From the NCBI GenBank assembly GCA_010645155.1, contig CM021318.1, positions 6,409,481-6,473,480 on the forward strand: a stretch of DNA of 64,000 nt, given 5' to 3'. Numbering within the stretch: the stretch's first letter is position 1; every line of letters begins with the position of its first letter. The position numbers and the translations under genes are program-made. A model generated the notes under the pieces. The model saw nothing but the letters and a program-made list of their open reading frames with translations. It did no database searches and was not told the origin of the DNA. The stretch is from Tigriopus japonicus. Taxonomy: Eukaryota > Arthropoda > Copepoda > Harpacticoida > Harpacticidae. Positions 48,991 through 59,480 of this stretch are shown piece after piece.

Positions 48991-49762
48991 CGATTTTCAT
49001 AGTATACTAATTAGTAAGCTTAGAAGACAAAAAAGGACATCTATACTCGCCTAAACAGTTCATACTTCCTCTAAATTTTTGTTGGTCACAAAATTTTGAT
49101 CCTCAAACATTTCTTCCGAATCCAACATAAAATAAAAAAATGCCTTGTTGTTCCGCTGCAAATGGATTACACTGAAGAATTCTTTTTAACGTTAGTGCTG
49201 TTTGTGGCTCCATCGGACAACTTGATATTTCTTTGACTTCTATTAATTGCTGGCGTTAAAATTTCTACTTTAATTGCTGAAAGTGCTAGAAAGCCATCCA
49301 CCTGGGTGACCTAAAAAGACTTGAGAAGAAATTTGAAACAAGAACTAATGTCATTACTGCCAAAAGAGAAACCAAACCGAAAGTTGCCGCCAAAAGAGGG
49401 CTTAACTGATACCGAAACCGATATCACTTGACTACAAAATTATATGGATTCATAATTCACCATGAAATTGTGTTCCTGATGTGTTTGAAGTTGATAAATT
49501 ATTTTTTTTTACTTGGAAAAATTCAAAGATTTTGTAAACAAGAAAATCTTAAATTTTTCTTTCAAACTCCATTCTAGCAGTGCGTGCCTGCTACTGATGT
49601 GCTTCGAGTTCGCTTTTTGGAATAGTTTTGCCAGTTTGTTCCTTTGGGGTAAAAATCTTTCCTCAACTAGATTTCTTAAATGGCAAAAAACACCCAATCT
49701 CCTCGTAAAATATGGCAACATTGCCAACTCAAAGTACATCAGTAAACTACTTATAGTTATTG

Positions 49763-49975
49763 GGTCCTTTAAGGAGCAGCTGACTGGGAGGTCACAGTAC
49801 ATAAGACTGGGAGGTCACCTTAGTAATACAGCTCCAGAAATTGCACCATGACACAAACATGTGACCCATTTTCGAGCTTCTAAAGGTATATTGGACAATT
49901 TAGAACAGAAATTTTGTGCATCAAAGCTCAAAGGTTGCACGTGATTTCCATTTCACTGGTTGCGCTTGAAGGACT
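49763..49975. mobile_element. TIR element, family E copy 2
   Basis: Ends GGTCCTTTAAGGAGCAGC and GGTTGCGCTTGAAGGACT. The 213-bp length equals that of the copy at 32869-33081, and most bases are identical. It sits inside the family C element. Confidence 0.75.
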
Positions 49976-49978
49976 CAA

Positions 49979-50864
49979 TAGGGACAGGAACTTTAGACGA
50001 ATAAACGTATTCGTCTTTTTTACCCTTATTCGTCGCGACAAATTTATTCGTCTAATTTGGATTTTATTCGTCTTTTTTCGTCTAATCCGGCAATTTTACT
50101 CAATTTTTTTCGTCTGATTAGTGAAAAATGGAACAATTTCTTGGATTTTAAGTTTTTTTCTCAAATTTTAAATTAAGTAGACACTTCCAAAAAAGTTCAA
50201 CGCCAAAACTTGGGCCAAAGTAAAAGTTTGATTGTCAGTTGCGTTTTTGCTCGAACAAAATATGATCCACACTTAAATTTTAACTTGTAGGGTTTCCTGA
50301 CAGACACGGAAAGAAATGGCCACTATTGGTTTGAAAAAAGCTATCCGACTATGCGAACAATTAAGTGTCAGCAAATTTGCCATAAAATATTGCTCAACTA
50401 AAAACGTTGAAAATAGGGCGATTTTGAACTCTTTTTGAACAGGTTTTTTTTTTAATTGATATTTACCACTGACCATTTCTTGCTCATTTGGCACTTTTCC
50501 TTCCTTTCTTTTGTATATTTTGTCGTTTTACACAGAGCAGGTGTTTCCCCTCAATTGGGACACACTTTTCGTCTACTTTATGGGCAGCAGTTTAAGGCTC
50601 ATTGTAACCTCTTTACAGGCAATTCGTTAGTTTTTTTTACCGTGAAAGACAGTTTTTTTTTTCGTTAAATGAAGCCTTTTATTCGTCTTTTTTCGTTTCA
50701 TCGGGCAATTTTATTCGTCTTTTTTCATTTAGTCGGGGAATTTTATTCGTCTTTTTTCATTTAATCGGGGAATTTTATTCGTCTTTTTTCGTCTAATTGG
50801 TAAACTTTATTCCTCTTTTTTCGTCTAATTTGACAGTTTTATTCGTTTAAACTTCCTGTCTCTA
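49979..50864. mobile_element. hAT-like element, family D copy 2
   Basis: 886 bp with ends TAGGGACAGGAACTTTAGAC and TTTAAACTTCCTGTCTCTA. Arrays of ATTCGTCTTTTTTCGTCTAAT occur on both flanks, the complement of the motif in copy 1. No minisatellite. It abuts element E and has no clean TSD. Confidence 0.8.
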
Positions 50865-51505
50865 CTTATAAAACAACCTTCCTTTTTGAATAGGAATTAA
50901 ACTTCGAGGCAAAAATGGCAGCACTCCCAGATCTCTAAACCACTCTAGTCTGTACTTCAGAAGCACAACCGAAGCCTAAATCGAGACCAAATTTTCGTCC
51001 GAAAGCGCGTTTGGTCCTTCACTACATGACAGTGATGTAGGGCTCTTGAGACCATTTAGAAAAATTGTTTATACTTCATTGTTTAAATCATCGAGCATTA
51101 AATTGATAATATATTGTAGGTTGAGCAAAATGAAGGATGTAATCCTCAAGTATATTTACCATATTTAAGTCGAACTTTTTCAGAGTAATCACCCACGTTA
51201 TGTTCAAGGACCATACTAAAAATCCATTTTCTGAGACTCTTCCATATTGCACAGTACGCCACATAATTAGTTCAGGTATCCTTATTCAGGTACTTGGAGT
51301 TTACTAAAATCAAGTTTGATTACCATTATTCAAATTTAAATACAATTAGGCAATCATCTGCATTTGCGTTATGTCAACTGCGCTAAATTTCCTAGGTAAT
51401 TCGTTTTATATTTAAACTTTTAGCTTTCACTCTTTGGTGGAAGAATTACCGCTACCATGAATCTTAAACGACAAATAAGTTACTCATTTTTTGGTTGATG
51501 GTGTT

Positions 51506-52157
51506 GCAATGGGGGATGCAGGGGGAGGTTTGAGTGATCTCTTCAAAAATCTTATCGCGGGCGGATGAAAGAAGAGAAAAGGCTTGTTTGGCAACAGTGG
51601 GTGGCTCGTGAGAATTTGGGCAGTTTAAGGCTTTTCGCAATTTACAGACCGCCCTTGCGAATTAGATGCCATGAAAAATGTCGAATTGCAAGTTTGAACA
51701 CCTTTGGTTAGGATTTTGGAATAAAATGCACACTTTATTGGCTCGTTCTTGCACGAGAAAATTCTTAACAAAAGGCCACTTTTTGGGTAAGTAAAAGTGT
51801 AAGTGATGTTATAAGCACTGATTTGTATTGTAAAGCTCCAAAACCATCATGGTATCAAACAAAATGCCGTTTTTTGTACGTGTTTCTCTTCAATATCAAA
51901 GGTCTTTTTTAAGTGCTTGCCATTTTTTGATCAAAAGAATAATTTTGCAAATTCTTACAAAACCGAGAGTCAAAATGTCCAAACTGGCAATTCGACAATT
52001 TTTGTAGCATCTAAGTCATAAGGGCGGTCTGTAAAACGCGAAAACCCTTGCACCGACCAAAATCTTACATTGACGAACAAGCCTTTTCTCTTCTTTCATC
52101 CGCCCGCGATAAGATTTTGAAGAGATCACTCAAACCTCCCCCTGCATCCCCCATTGC
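51506..52157. mobile_element. Long-TIR foldback element, family F copy 2
   Basis: 652 bp, ends GCAATGGGGGATGCAGGGGG and its complement CCCCCTGCATCCCCCATTGC. Inverted pairing extends about 230 bp inward. Closely similar to copy 1 at 17826-18478, which implies recent activity. It lies about 0.5 kb upstream of the second repeat-protein gene's transcription start. Confidence 0.85.
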
Positions 52158-52439
52158 CGAAGATTTGGACAAGGGCTCGTTTTTGATATTTGTTGTACCT
52201 AATAAGGGTTTAAATTATCTCTCAGTTTTGTCCTTTTGGAAAATAAGCTTAGTGTGAATCAACTGGACTTCGCGCAATCGAGATCTTTCAATTTTGCAAA
52301 TTTCTGCTATACACCCTAATTCCCTTTAATCTTACCTACAAATTGCTATATTTCAAAAACCTTTCTGAATTCCATTTTCTCAATGAGCCAAAGCCTGTGA
52401 AACCACCCCAAGCATCAATAATGCTCTAATAGTGTTTCA

Positions 52440-52694
52440 TTGGAGGGTAAAAACCATGAAGCCATGACGAACCGGTCAGTTCTTAAGAAGCCAGTCCCAC
52501 CCAAGCTCTTGCCACACTTTTGTTCGTGCATGATTTGCAATTTCACACCCTCGTTTTAGCAACACTTGCTACCAACCACCGTCAAAAACAGGGGAAGGAA
52601 GGAACTAAGCGAGCAACCATGCTGCCAGATCTTCATCTCGTGCTCGATTTGACATTCGTCAATAAATACCTGATGCTCTTTGCTCTTTCTATCA
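52440..52694 (+). promoter_or_regulatory. Promoter of the second repeat-protein gene
   Basis: AATAAATA (52661-52668) and ATCAGTTTGATC (A at 52694) are spaced 33 bp apart, exactly as in paralogue 1. Conserved upstream blocks: TTCGTGCATGATTTGCAATT, CACACCCTCGTTTTAGCAAC and CGTGCTCGATTTGACATTCG. Confidence 0.8.
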
Positions 52695-52781
52695 GTTTGA
52701 TCCTGGAGCTTGCTCGGTGCAGTTGGGAACACATTTCTTTCCGTTCAATTGATCTTGAAATCCAGTCTAGCCAAGGCAGAT

Positions 52782-54079
52782 ATGGTAAGACATGAACTCA
52801 ATCTCTTTCTCAAGGTCTTGGACTCTATTCAATGTTCTTCATTTGGTGCGCTAATTGAATTTGAACAATTGAATGGAAACTTTGTACAAAGTTTGATTGA
52901 TTGATTGAGTTGTCTCGTGCAGGAATCATTTACGAATCGTGACATTTAAGAGGAACTGTTAGCTATAAAATTGATTTAACTCAAGCTATCCCATGCTTTA
53001 CAACACTTTACAACAATTTTATCACTATGGAAAAGTTCAGACTGACATTCCAGGGAAAAACTGACCAGAATCTGTTTTTGCCAATCTGACATTTTTCCTA
53101 GCATTTCCAACTTGTTTCGTCGGAAACTTAACAACATAACCTTATCTAGAGGGACGTTGGTCAAGGTTTCAAAAATAAAGTACGGTATTTTTTGTTTCCT
53201 TTATAGATAAGCTTAAAACCTTTGATTTTTGGGCTTGTTCTCTTCTCATGGGCGCCTTTCAATGAAGCCTTGTTCAACAAGGGTGGTGGCCGCAGCCGTC
53301 CTCGTGTCCATTGTACAACTCACTATGAAACCACATACGTGACCATTTATGAGACCATCTACCAGCCAAAATGTTCAACCACTTATGAGGATAAGTGCTC
53401 CACCACTTATGAGACAGAGTATGAGACCACTTATGAGCAGCAATGCAGTCTCTCTTACTCTAACGAATGCAACACGGTTTACGACACCTCTTACAAATCT
53501 GAATGTGAGACCAAGTACATCCAAAAGTGTACGCCTACCACTAATACTGTCTATGAAGAGCAATGCCTCACAAGCTCCAAAACTGTATGCGACCAATCTG
53601 GTGGGGGCGGTGGGGGATCAGGATATGACGACCCTTACTCTTACGAATCAAGCTATGGTGCTCCCCAAAAGCCCGTGTGCCGGTCCATCCCAACTCAATC
53701 CTGCAAACAGGTCCCCAAGCAAGTTCACCAACAATCCTGTTCCAATGTTCCTCAACAGGATTGTCATCAGGTGCCCGTCCAGGTGCCCAGACAAGAATGC
53801 AAGCAAGTGCCCCATCAAAACTGTCAACAGGTTCCCAAACAAGTTCCCAAGCAAGTGCCCCGGCAATCTTGCCGAAAGGTGCCCAGGGAATCTTGTCATG
53901 ACATAGCTGTTCAGGTGCCCAAACAAGTGCCCCAGCAGACCCCTAGGCAAATCTGCAGCGGATATGGCAGTGGCGGTGGAGGCGGCAAAGGTGGTTTTGG
54001 AGGCGGAAAGGGATTCGGGGGAGGCAGTGGGGGTGGCGGTGGATATGGTCCTCCTCCCTATGGTTATGGTTACCATTGA
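52782..54079 (+). CDS. Secreted tetrad-repeat protein, paralogue 2
   Basis: Exon 1 supplies only ATG (52782-52784). A 422-nt intron with donor GTAAGA and acceptor TTTATAG follows, then exon 2 (53207-54079); 291 residues. Layout equals paralogue 1: signal peptide 1-22, Tyr/Cys tetrads 34-129, Gly/Tyr linker 130-155, VP/Cys tetrads 156-251, Gly-rich tail 252-291. Every cysteine is conserved in position, while linker and tail are shorter by 3 and 25 residues. So the two 96-residue domains are held fixed and the Gly-rich parts vary. Family unknown to me; probably an extracellular structural protein. It is 13 kb downstream of paralogue 1, on the same strand, with transposons between. Confidence 0.92.
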
Positions 54080-54218
54080 AAATCAATTTAACGCATCTAT
54101 TTATTTAAGATATATAAAATGCATCACCCTGTCATAATGTCGCGTAATTGCTCAAACCTAGTCAAGTGATTAGGGACTCTGATGACATTTGCAATATGTT
54201 TTACTACTGCTTTTTAAA

Positions 54219-54224
54219 AATAAA
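54219..54224 (+). terminator. Poly(A) signal of paralogue 2
   Basis: AATAAA 140 bp after the stop codon, at nearly the same distance as in paralogue 1. Confidence 0.7.
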
Positions 54225-54284
54225 CACCATCACCTCAAAAAATTCATCCTACAAAAGAGTTGTTTTTGGTAGGTGTGTGGTGTG

Positions 54285-55383
54285 TAGGGCTGCACAAATA
54301 ATGCAAATAAAAACGCCGTAAAATGCATCAAAAAATGCAAAAGAAAATGAAAAATTGTGCACAATTGAGGAACATTTGGACTAAATTAGATATCATTTGT
54401 TGAATTAAAAAAAATGAAAGGTTTGACAATTGTCAAAGAGAAACCTTTAAAAATAGAAGTTTTCCCCCATGGTGCTCAAAATGTCCTTCTTTTCCTTTCT
54501 GGCAATATATCTTTCAACCAATCAAGGAATTGTACTTGAGGTGTGAATTGATGTGATTGGTCCATTGACTTCTATTAATGCTAGACGGAGTGTAAGCCTA
54601 AAAATGCTAAAACTGTGTCTCCAGTCGCCAACTGTTGAGCGGACAAAAGTGCGGGAACATTTGAAATGAGTGACCAGGCAAATGTCAACTATGAAATTGA
54701 TGAATCAAAGGGGAAATTGAGTAATAGTTTTGGGTCATTTTTCGGTATAGCTAGTGGTCACTTTCTCTGAAGAACCGAAGACGTCACTAAGTGACCATAC
54801 CTTGGATTTGAATACTTCAACTTGGAACTTTTTTGCCAATACATTGAATAAGTCATTGGTAGGAAGAACATAAATTTAAGCTTCTGCGTTATGTAGGATT
54901 GATCAAATGCATATATGGACAAAAACTAACTTGTGGCTTCAAGAACAAGTTTAAAAAAGTTAACAAAGTGAAACACTAACTGTCCGCTCAACAGTTGTGA
55001 TGGCGACATTTTCCTCATAAATTCAACGCAGCCAGACTAAAGCTGGCACGCTATCTAGTGATTATAATTGATCTAAGGATTGGTCATGAAAACGTTAGCT
55101 GAAAAACAATTTCAGCCAAGCATTCCAAAGGGAATAAGAAAGAAAAGTTGTTAAATTTGGAGAAAAATGTCAAAGGCAAGAAAATATTAACGTTCTCTAA
55201 GAACCATTTCTGGAAAAAAACACATAATTTTGACAGTAAGGCCAAAAATGTAATTAAACAGAAAAAAATGCCAGAAAATGCACCGAACTTCAATAAAAGC
55301 GCCAAAAATGCATCACAACCAAAATAATGAAAAAATACAAAAAAATGGAAAGAGTGAAATAAAATGCAGTTTCATGAGCCCTC
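54285..55383. mobile_element. hAT-like element, family I long copy
   Basis: Left end TAGGGCTGCACAAATAATGC, right end TGCAGTTTCATGAGCCCTC, a diverged inverted partner. AAAATGCA words fill the first 90 and last 150 bp. TSD weak (5 of 8). An inner pair GTCGCCAACTGTTGAGCGG (54624) and its complement (54981-55007) looks like a further 0.38-kb MITE inserted inside. Confidence 0.62.
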
Positions 55384-56065
55384 TTGACGTGAGATACTGC
55401 GAAAAAGGTGGGCAGCCATTGGAGAAGAAACTACATATGTGCCCTAGGCTGAGATGAGAAATAATTCTAATCGTTATTATAATTACGTGAGTTTAATTAA
55501 AAACATTAATTACAATAAATGAACAAATACTTTCAAACAGTATTACTTCAAACTGATAATAAGGTCTATTGTCTTTACAATCAAGATAGGCACACCTAAG
55601 CCATATAGCGTTTATTATCACTTGTTAACCATCAGAGGTCATTGAAGCTTAAAAATATCTCTTTGCGATCCAAGAAATCTACTTTCCTCAAGTGGGAAAA
55701 ATATTGATTAATGCGTCATGTTCTAAGAATAATGGCAACAACAAAACACGTTCAAAAGCATCTGGTTTTGCTGTAACTCTGCTTTATTTTAGCCTTTCAA
55801 TACATTTAATACATGGCAGGTGGGTCCATTGCAACCTGAAAGTAGAAAGAATTTCTTGGCTTTGAATAAGCAAATGTGACATTACAATTTGAGAAAACAT
55901 GCTATTGTCACATAATTGACATGTATTTGACAAGTAACTGTAATTGAAGTTAATTATATTTTTGACTCTGTGATTGCGATTAATTACATTTTTTCACTCA
56001 ATAAATTGAACCTTAAGTTAAAACTGAGTGCTGAGTAACTGAACTGACACAGACCTAAACAAGGA
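55384..56065. other. Gene-free spacer with K-like AT-rich patches
   Basis: TAATTGAAGTTAATTATA and GATTAATTACATTTTTTC words near 55940-56000 resemble family K, but no ends are readable. No gene supported. Confidence 0.35.
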
Positions 56066-56259
56066 CCAATATGGCAACAATCGAACTAAATCGAGTTTGA
56101 GTTCCACTAACAATGGACTTCGAATTGGCAGTGCTGCCATCTTTTATTGTGAGATTAGATATCTTGGCCTCTGAGCAGTTTACTTTGGGTAAACTTTTTG
56201 ACCCTAAAGGACCAAAATGACAAAACTATGGCAAAATTCGAATTCAAAATCCATCAGTA
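56066..56259. mobile_element. Truncated family C element, reverse orientation
   Basis: Reads as the complement of 30421-30650 (AATATGGCAACAATCGAAC; GTTTGAGTTCC; AACTTTTTGACCCTAAAGGA). It ends with the C terminus ATCCATCAGTA at 56259. The other terminus is missing. Confidence 0.7.
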
Positions 56260-57009
56260 TGTGAAATGACTTCTTGGGAAAGATACAAGATCTTAGTCAT
56301 TTTTTTCTTGAAGAGGATTTCTCAAAAGGCACACTTTTAAGCCAAGTTACAAGGTAAGCGGCCTAAGCATGGACTCCTTAAAAGTGTTCTTTGCATAGTA
56401 ATTTTGTACTGAATTTGCTTTTAGTATTTCCCTATCGGTGTCCTTGGGAGGGCTGAGATTATAGTAAAGGTGAGGAAATAGGAACAGTTGGTAGTGCCTT
56501 GATCTTGTCCTTCAAGGGGGGAGGGAAGAATTTTAAGGTTAAAATGATCGGCCTCATGTCCCTCCAAGCCTTGATTTAAAAGGTTTGCCGAATAAAAAAG
56601 TTTATGAACTTGAATTTGAAACACACACCATTTATGTAAAAAACGCCAAAGTCTACACTTGACCTACACTAACCTACACTTATTGTTTTTATCAACCACC
56701 TCCAACCGCATGTTTCACCAACGGTAATACAATTTATTGACAAAGAAAACTACATTTGGATCATTCATTCAACGTTTTCGCTATTACAAAGGTTTGTGAA
56801 TGAGTTAGTGTTGTTGAATAAATTACATCATATCCTTCTCTTGTTCGAGTTGTCCTTGTTTATTACACAGACTTCAAAGAAAACACTGAAAACTCCATTA
56901 TACTTGTAAGGCAATTTTCACAAATAAAGCTAATTATTGAGTAATTAATATGCACATGGCCATAAAGGATAGTGTAAAGTCATTCTGTACACAAGTCTTG
57001 GGAAAATCC
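56260..57009. other. Gene-free spacer
   Basis: No supported gene or defined repeat. Confidence 0.35.
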
Positions 57010-57458
57010 AAGAAGCACTAAATTTCTGGAGTGGAAAGCTAACGATGAAATGTTTTATTTCCAGTAGGATCAATACAATTGCATTCTTTTGCAAACAAGA
57101 CCTTGCATGTATTGAGTAGACTGCGCATTTCAATTTTCAGCTCAATCGAATTCCGGAGTGAAAAATTATGCCTTCTCCCACTTTTGTACTGAAGAAAGCA
57201 TAGAATGATTGAACTCGTTCTTCTGTGGTAACGCTATTAACAGAAAGGGCTAGCTCGTTCATTCTCTGTAGGATTTGCACTGTGCTTTAAGAAACCGTAT
57301 CTTTTCACTCTAACGTTCGAATGAGCTGAAAATCGAAACATGTATTCTTGTCAATGTAGGCAAGGTCTCATTTGCAGGCGACCGTAATTAATGTGTTCCC
57401 ACTGGAAATCATAATTCTTCTCGCTCGCCTCCCAGTCCAGAGAAATTCAGTGGTTTTT
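57010..57458. mobile_element. Foldback MITE, family N copy 2
   Basis: 449 bp, foldback arms similar to 348-790 (AAGAAGCACTAAATTTCTGG; AGGTCTCATTTGCAG; CCACTGGAAATCATAATTCT). Flanks GGAAAATCC (57001-57009) and GAAAAATCT (57459-57467) agree at 7 of 9 positions. It ends 157 bp before the GT11 start codon, so it may contribute to that promoter region. Confidence 0.75.
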
Positions 57459-57615
57459 GAAAAATCTCTTTATATCATATATGCGTGCTTATTGTTATCT
57501 CGCAACTTTGGACGACTTTGATCACGCAACTTATCCAATTACAAAATGACGAGTAAGAATTACCTGCAATGCCAAACATAAATACATTGCCTGCCTAAGT
57601 GTTCTCAGTTACAAT

Positions 57616-59375
57616 ATGATGAAGGCATGGGATGGTCTCACATTCCCATTGGTGATACTGTTTTTCTTGATTGATGTTTCTGGAGTGTTGTCGACAGATT
57701 TTTGTGAAGCTGACAGTTGTGCCTCTGAAGAAACACAATGTGAACATTTTAATCCACTTACATTTTCTCCATCAAATCAATCTATATTCCTTGTGGCTGC
57801 CAAAGGCAGACTTGGAAACCATCTAATTGCTCATGCGCTTTCAATATCTATTGATAAAGCTATCGGTATCAAGCCATACCTTTCCCAAGAGACTCATGAT
57901 TTCTTGTCACAATATTTTGAGGACATTCAAGTGCCAATTTTGCAGGATAAATTCTGTAATTGGAACGAAATCAACTTCAAAGTGTTTAATAAAGGAGTTG
58001 AGGATCTCATAAGTAATCCAACCTTAAGAAAAGGTCATCTTCTGGATCTGTGGTCAACTGGTTACATGGTAGGGTGACTAAATTGTGCAATTCTAAAACT
58101 TGATAAAAATTTCCCCAACCTATATTTCAGACAGATGCTACTGTGTGTTGTCCTGCTCAAGAAATGTTCCATTTCTTCAATCAAAATGGCCTTTCCTCGA
58201 TTCGCCAAAATCTCAGGTTCAGGCCAAAGTTTAAAGATTACGCAAATGATTTCAAGATGCGAGCCGCAGCCAAAAAAAATATTCCCGTGAACAAAATCAC
58301 ATTTATAGGCGTTCATAATCGTCGAACAGTAAGATCAAAAGCCAATTCCATAAAAGAATATGCACTGTTACCTTCTATGCTAATTTTTATTTTAGGATTA
58401 CATTCCTTACATGCAGAAGATGTTCAAGATGGAGAACCCATACAACAAGAAATTTTTCTATCATGCAATGGAATATTTTCGAGAGGAATATGACAACGTA
58501 GTGTTCTTTTTCGTGTCAGATGATATGGAATGGGGGAGGAAAAATATAAAGAACAAACATAAAGATCTCTATTTTGTGGGTAAGTTTTCGCTCCAAGAAC
58601 TTTTTTTATGATCACAAAATTGGTTGAAATAGGAAATTTGAATAAATATAATAAAAAAAATTACGAAAAATGTAAAAAAAATGATGTTTTCCAAACATGA
58701 TGAACGAAGTTATTAAACCATGTGATTAAGAAGTTTACACACCTACAAAAGATGAACAATATGAATAATATAAAACAGATGTCTAAACATATTTTTGAAC
58801 AAAAAACAGATGATAAATGGAGTTCAGACCATTAGAGGAAAAAGATTATAAAAGCATTAAATCAAAACATTAGCCCGATAAAAGTGATAGGAGGAATCTT
58901 AAAATTGATTGAGCACGTTCATTAAATTGTAACTCTCAAATCATGGACCAACATTGTTTTTAAACATACAATTTAGAAAATGTGCCTAAAAGTGGTGAAT
59001 ATTGAATTGAGTGAAAAATATAATTCAAAGTAGTAGAAGTAAAACCACTCTTGAAAATATCCAGTTTGTCAAGACAAAGTGTTTTATGAGTATTTTTGTC
59101 CTTATAGAATAATGTTCATTTAAATAAAATCGACCAAGAACTAAATACGACTCTTTAATCAAATTTTTACAGGGCAAGGCGATACTGATTCCCCCGATGC
59201 AATTGGATATGACTTGGCTTTACTTGCTTCATGCAACCACACAATCATCACTTGGGGATCATTCTCTATGTGGGCTTCCATACTAAGTGGTGGAGAATAT
59301 TACTCAGAATATGGTGTGATTGTTCCCGGAGATATCCAATATCCAGAGAAGAAAAGGAAGAAATTCCGACACTAA
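57616..59375 (+). CDS. GT11 family fucosyltransferase (alpha-1,2-type)
   Basis: Four exons, 57616-58068, 58131-58328, 58396-58579 and 59173-59375, join in frame to 345 residues, the usual size for the family. All introns are GT-AG. An N-terminal hydrophobic stretch (about residues 8-25) suits a type II Golgi membrane protein. Motifs: GRLGNHL at 64-70, the GDP-fucose-binding HNRRTDY at 213-219 (HxRRxDY), VSDDMEWGRK, and GQGDTDSPDAIGYDLALL, followed by TIITWGSFSMWASIL near the C-terminus. The family transfers fucose from GDP-fucose to glycans, classically alpha-1,2 to galactose; the acceptor here is unknown. HNRRTDY has Asn where vertebrate FUT1/2 have Val. The next gene starts 105 bp downstream on the same strand. 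Confidence 0.93.
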
Positions 59376-59399
59376 CTTTGTCAAACCCTTCAACAACGA

Positions 59400-59480
59400 A
59401 ATAAAAACAAAGTACTTAGTTTCACGCAACCTCTTCAAAGACCTGAGGGTTACTCATGATTTTTTTACTTTAGTGCAAAA
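59400..59480 (+). promoter_or_regulatory. Operon-like junction: poly(A) signal then splice acceptor
   Basis: AATAAA at 59400-59405 lies 25 nt after the GT11 stop. The pyrimidine-rich TTTTTTTACTTTAG ends at 59473, only 7 nt before the sulfotransferase ATG (59481). The acceptor could receive a spliced leader (polycistronic transcription) or a cis-spliced 5' UTR exon. No promoter motif is obvious in the 105 bp. Confidence 0.5.

Larger units (their letters stand above)
49592..50947. mobile_element. Family C element within family B, itself interrupted
   Basis: The left part (49592-49762) begins TACTGATGTGCTTCGAGTT and contains AAATATGGCAACATTGCCAA. The right part (50865-50947) contains TTAAACTTCGAGGCAAAAATGG and ends CCACTCTA. 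Together they align with the C copy at 30421-30730. The gap holds elements E and D. No clean TSD. Confidence 0.7.
49355..51024. mobile_element. Family B element split by nested insertions
   Basis: The left part (49355-49591) aligns with the left two-thirds of B copies (AAAGAGGGCTTAACTGATACC, GACTACAAAATTATATGG, CAAACTCCATTCTAGCAGTGC). The right part (50948-51024) supplies the other end (CCGAAAGCGCGTTTGGTCC, then TTCACTA). Between them lies a family C element with further insertions. Flanks AATGTCAT and CATGACAG agree at 5 of 8 positions, a decayed TSD. Confidence 0.75.
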
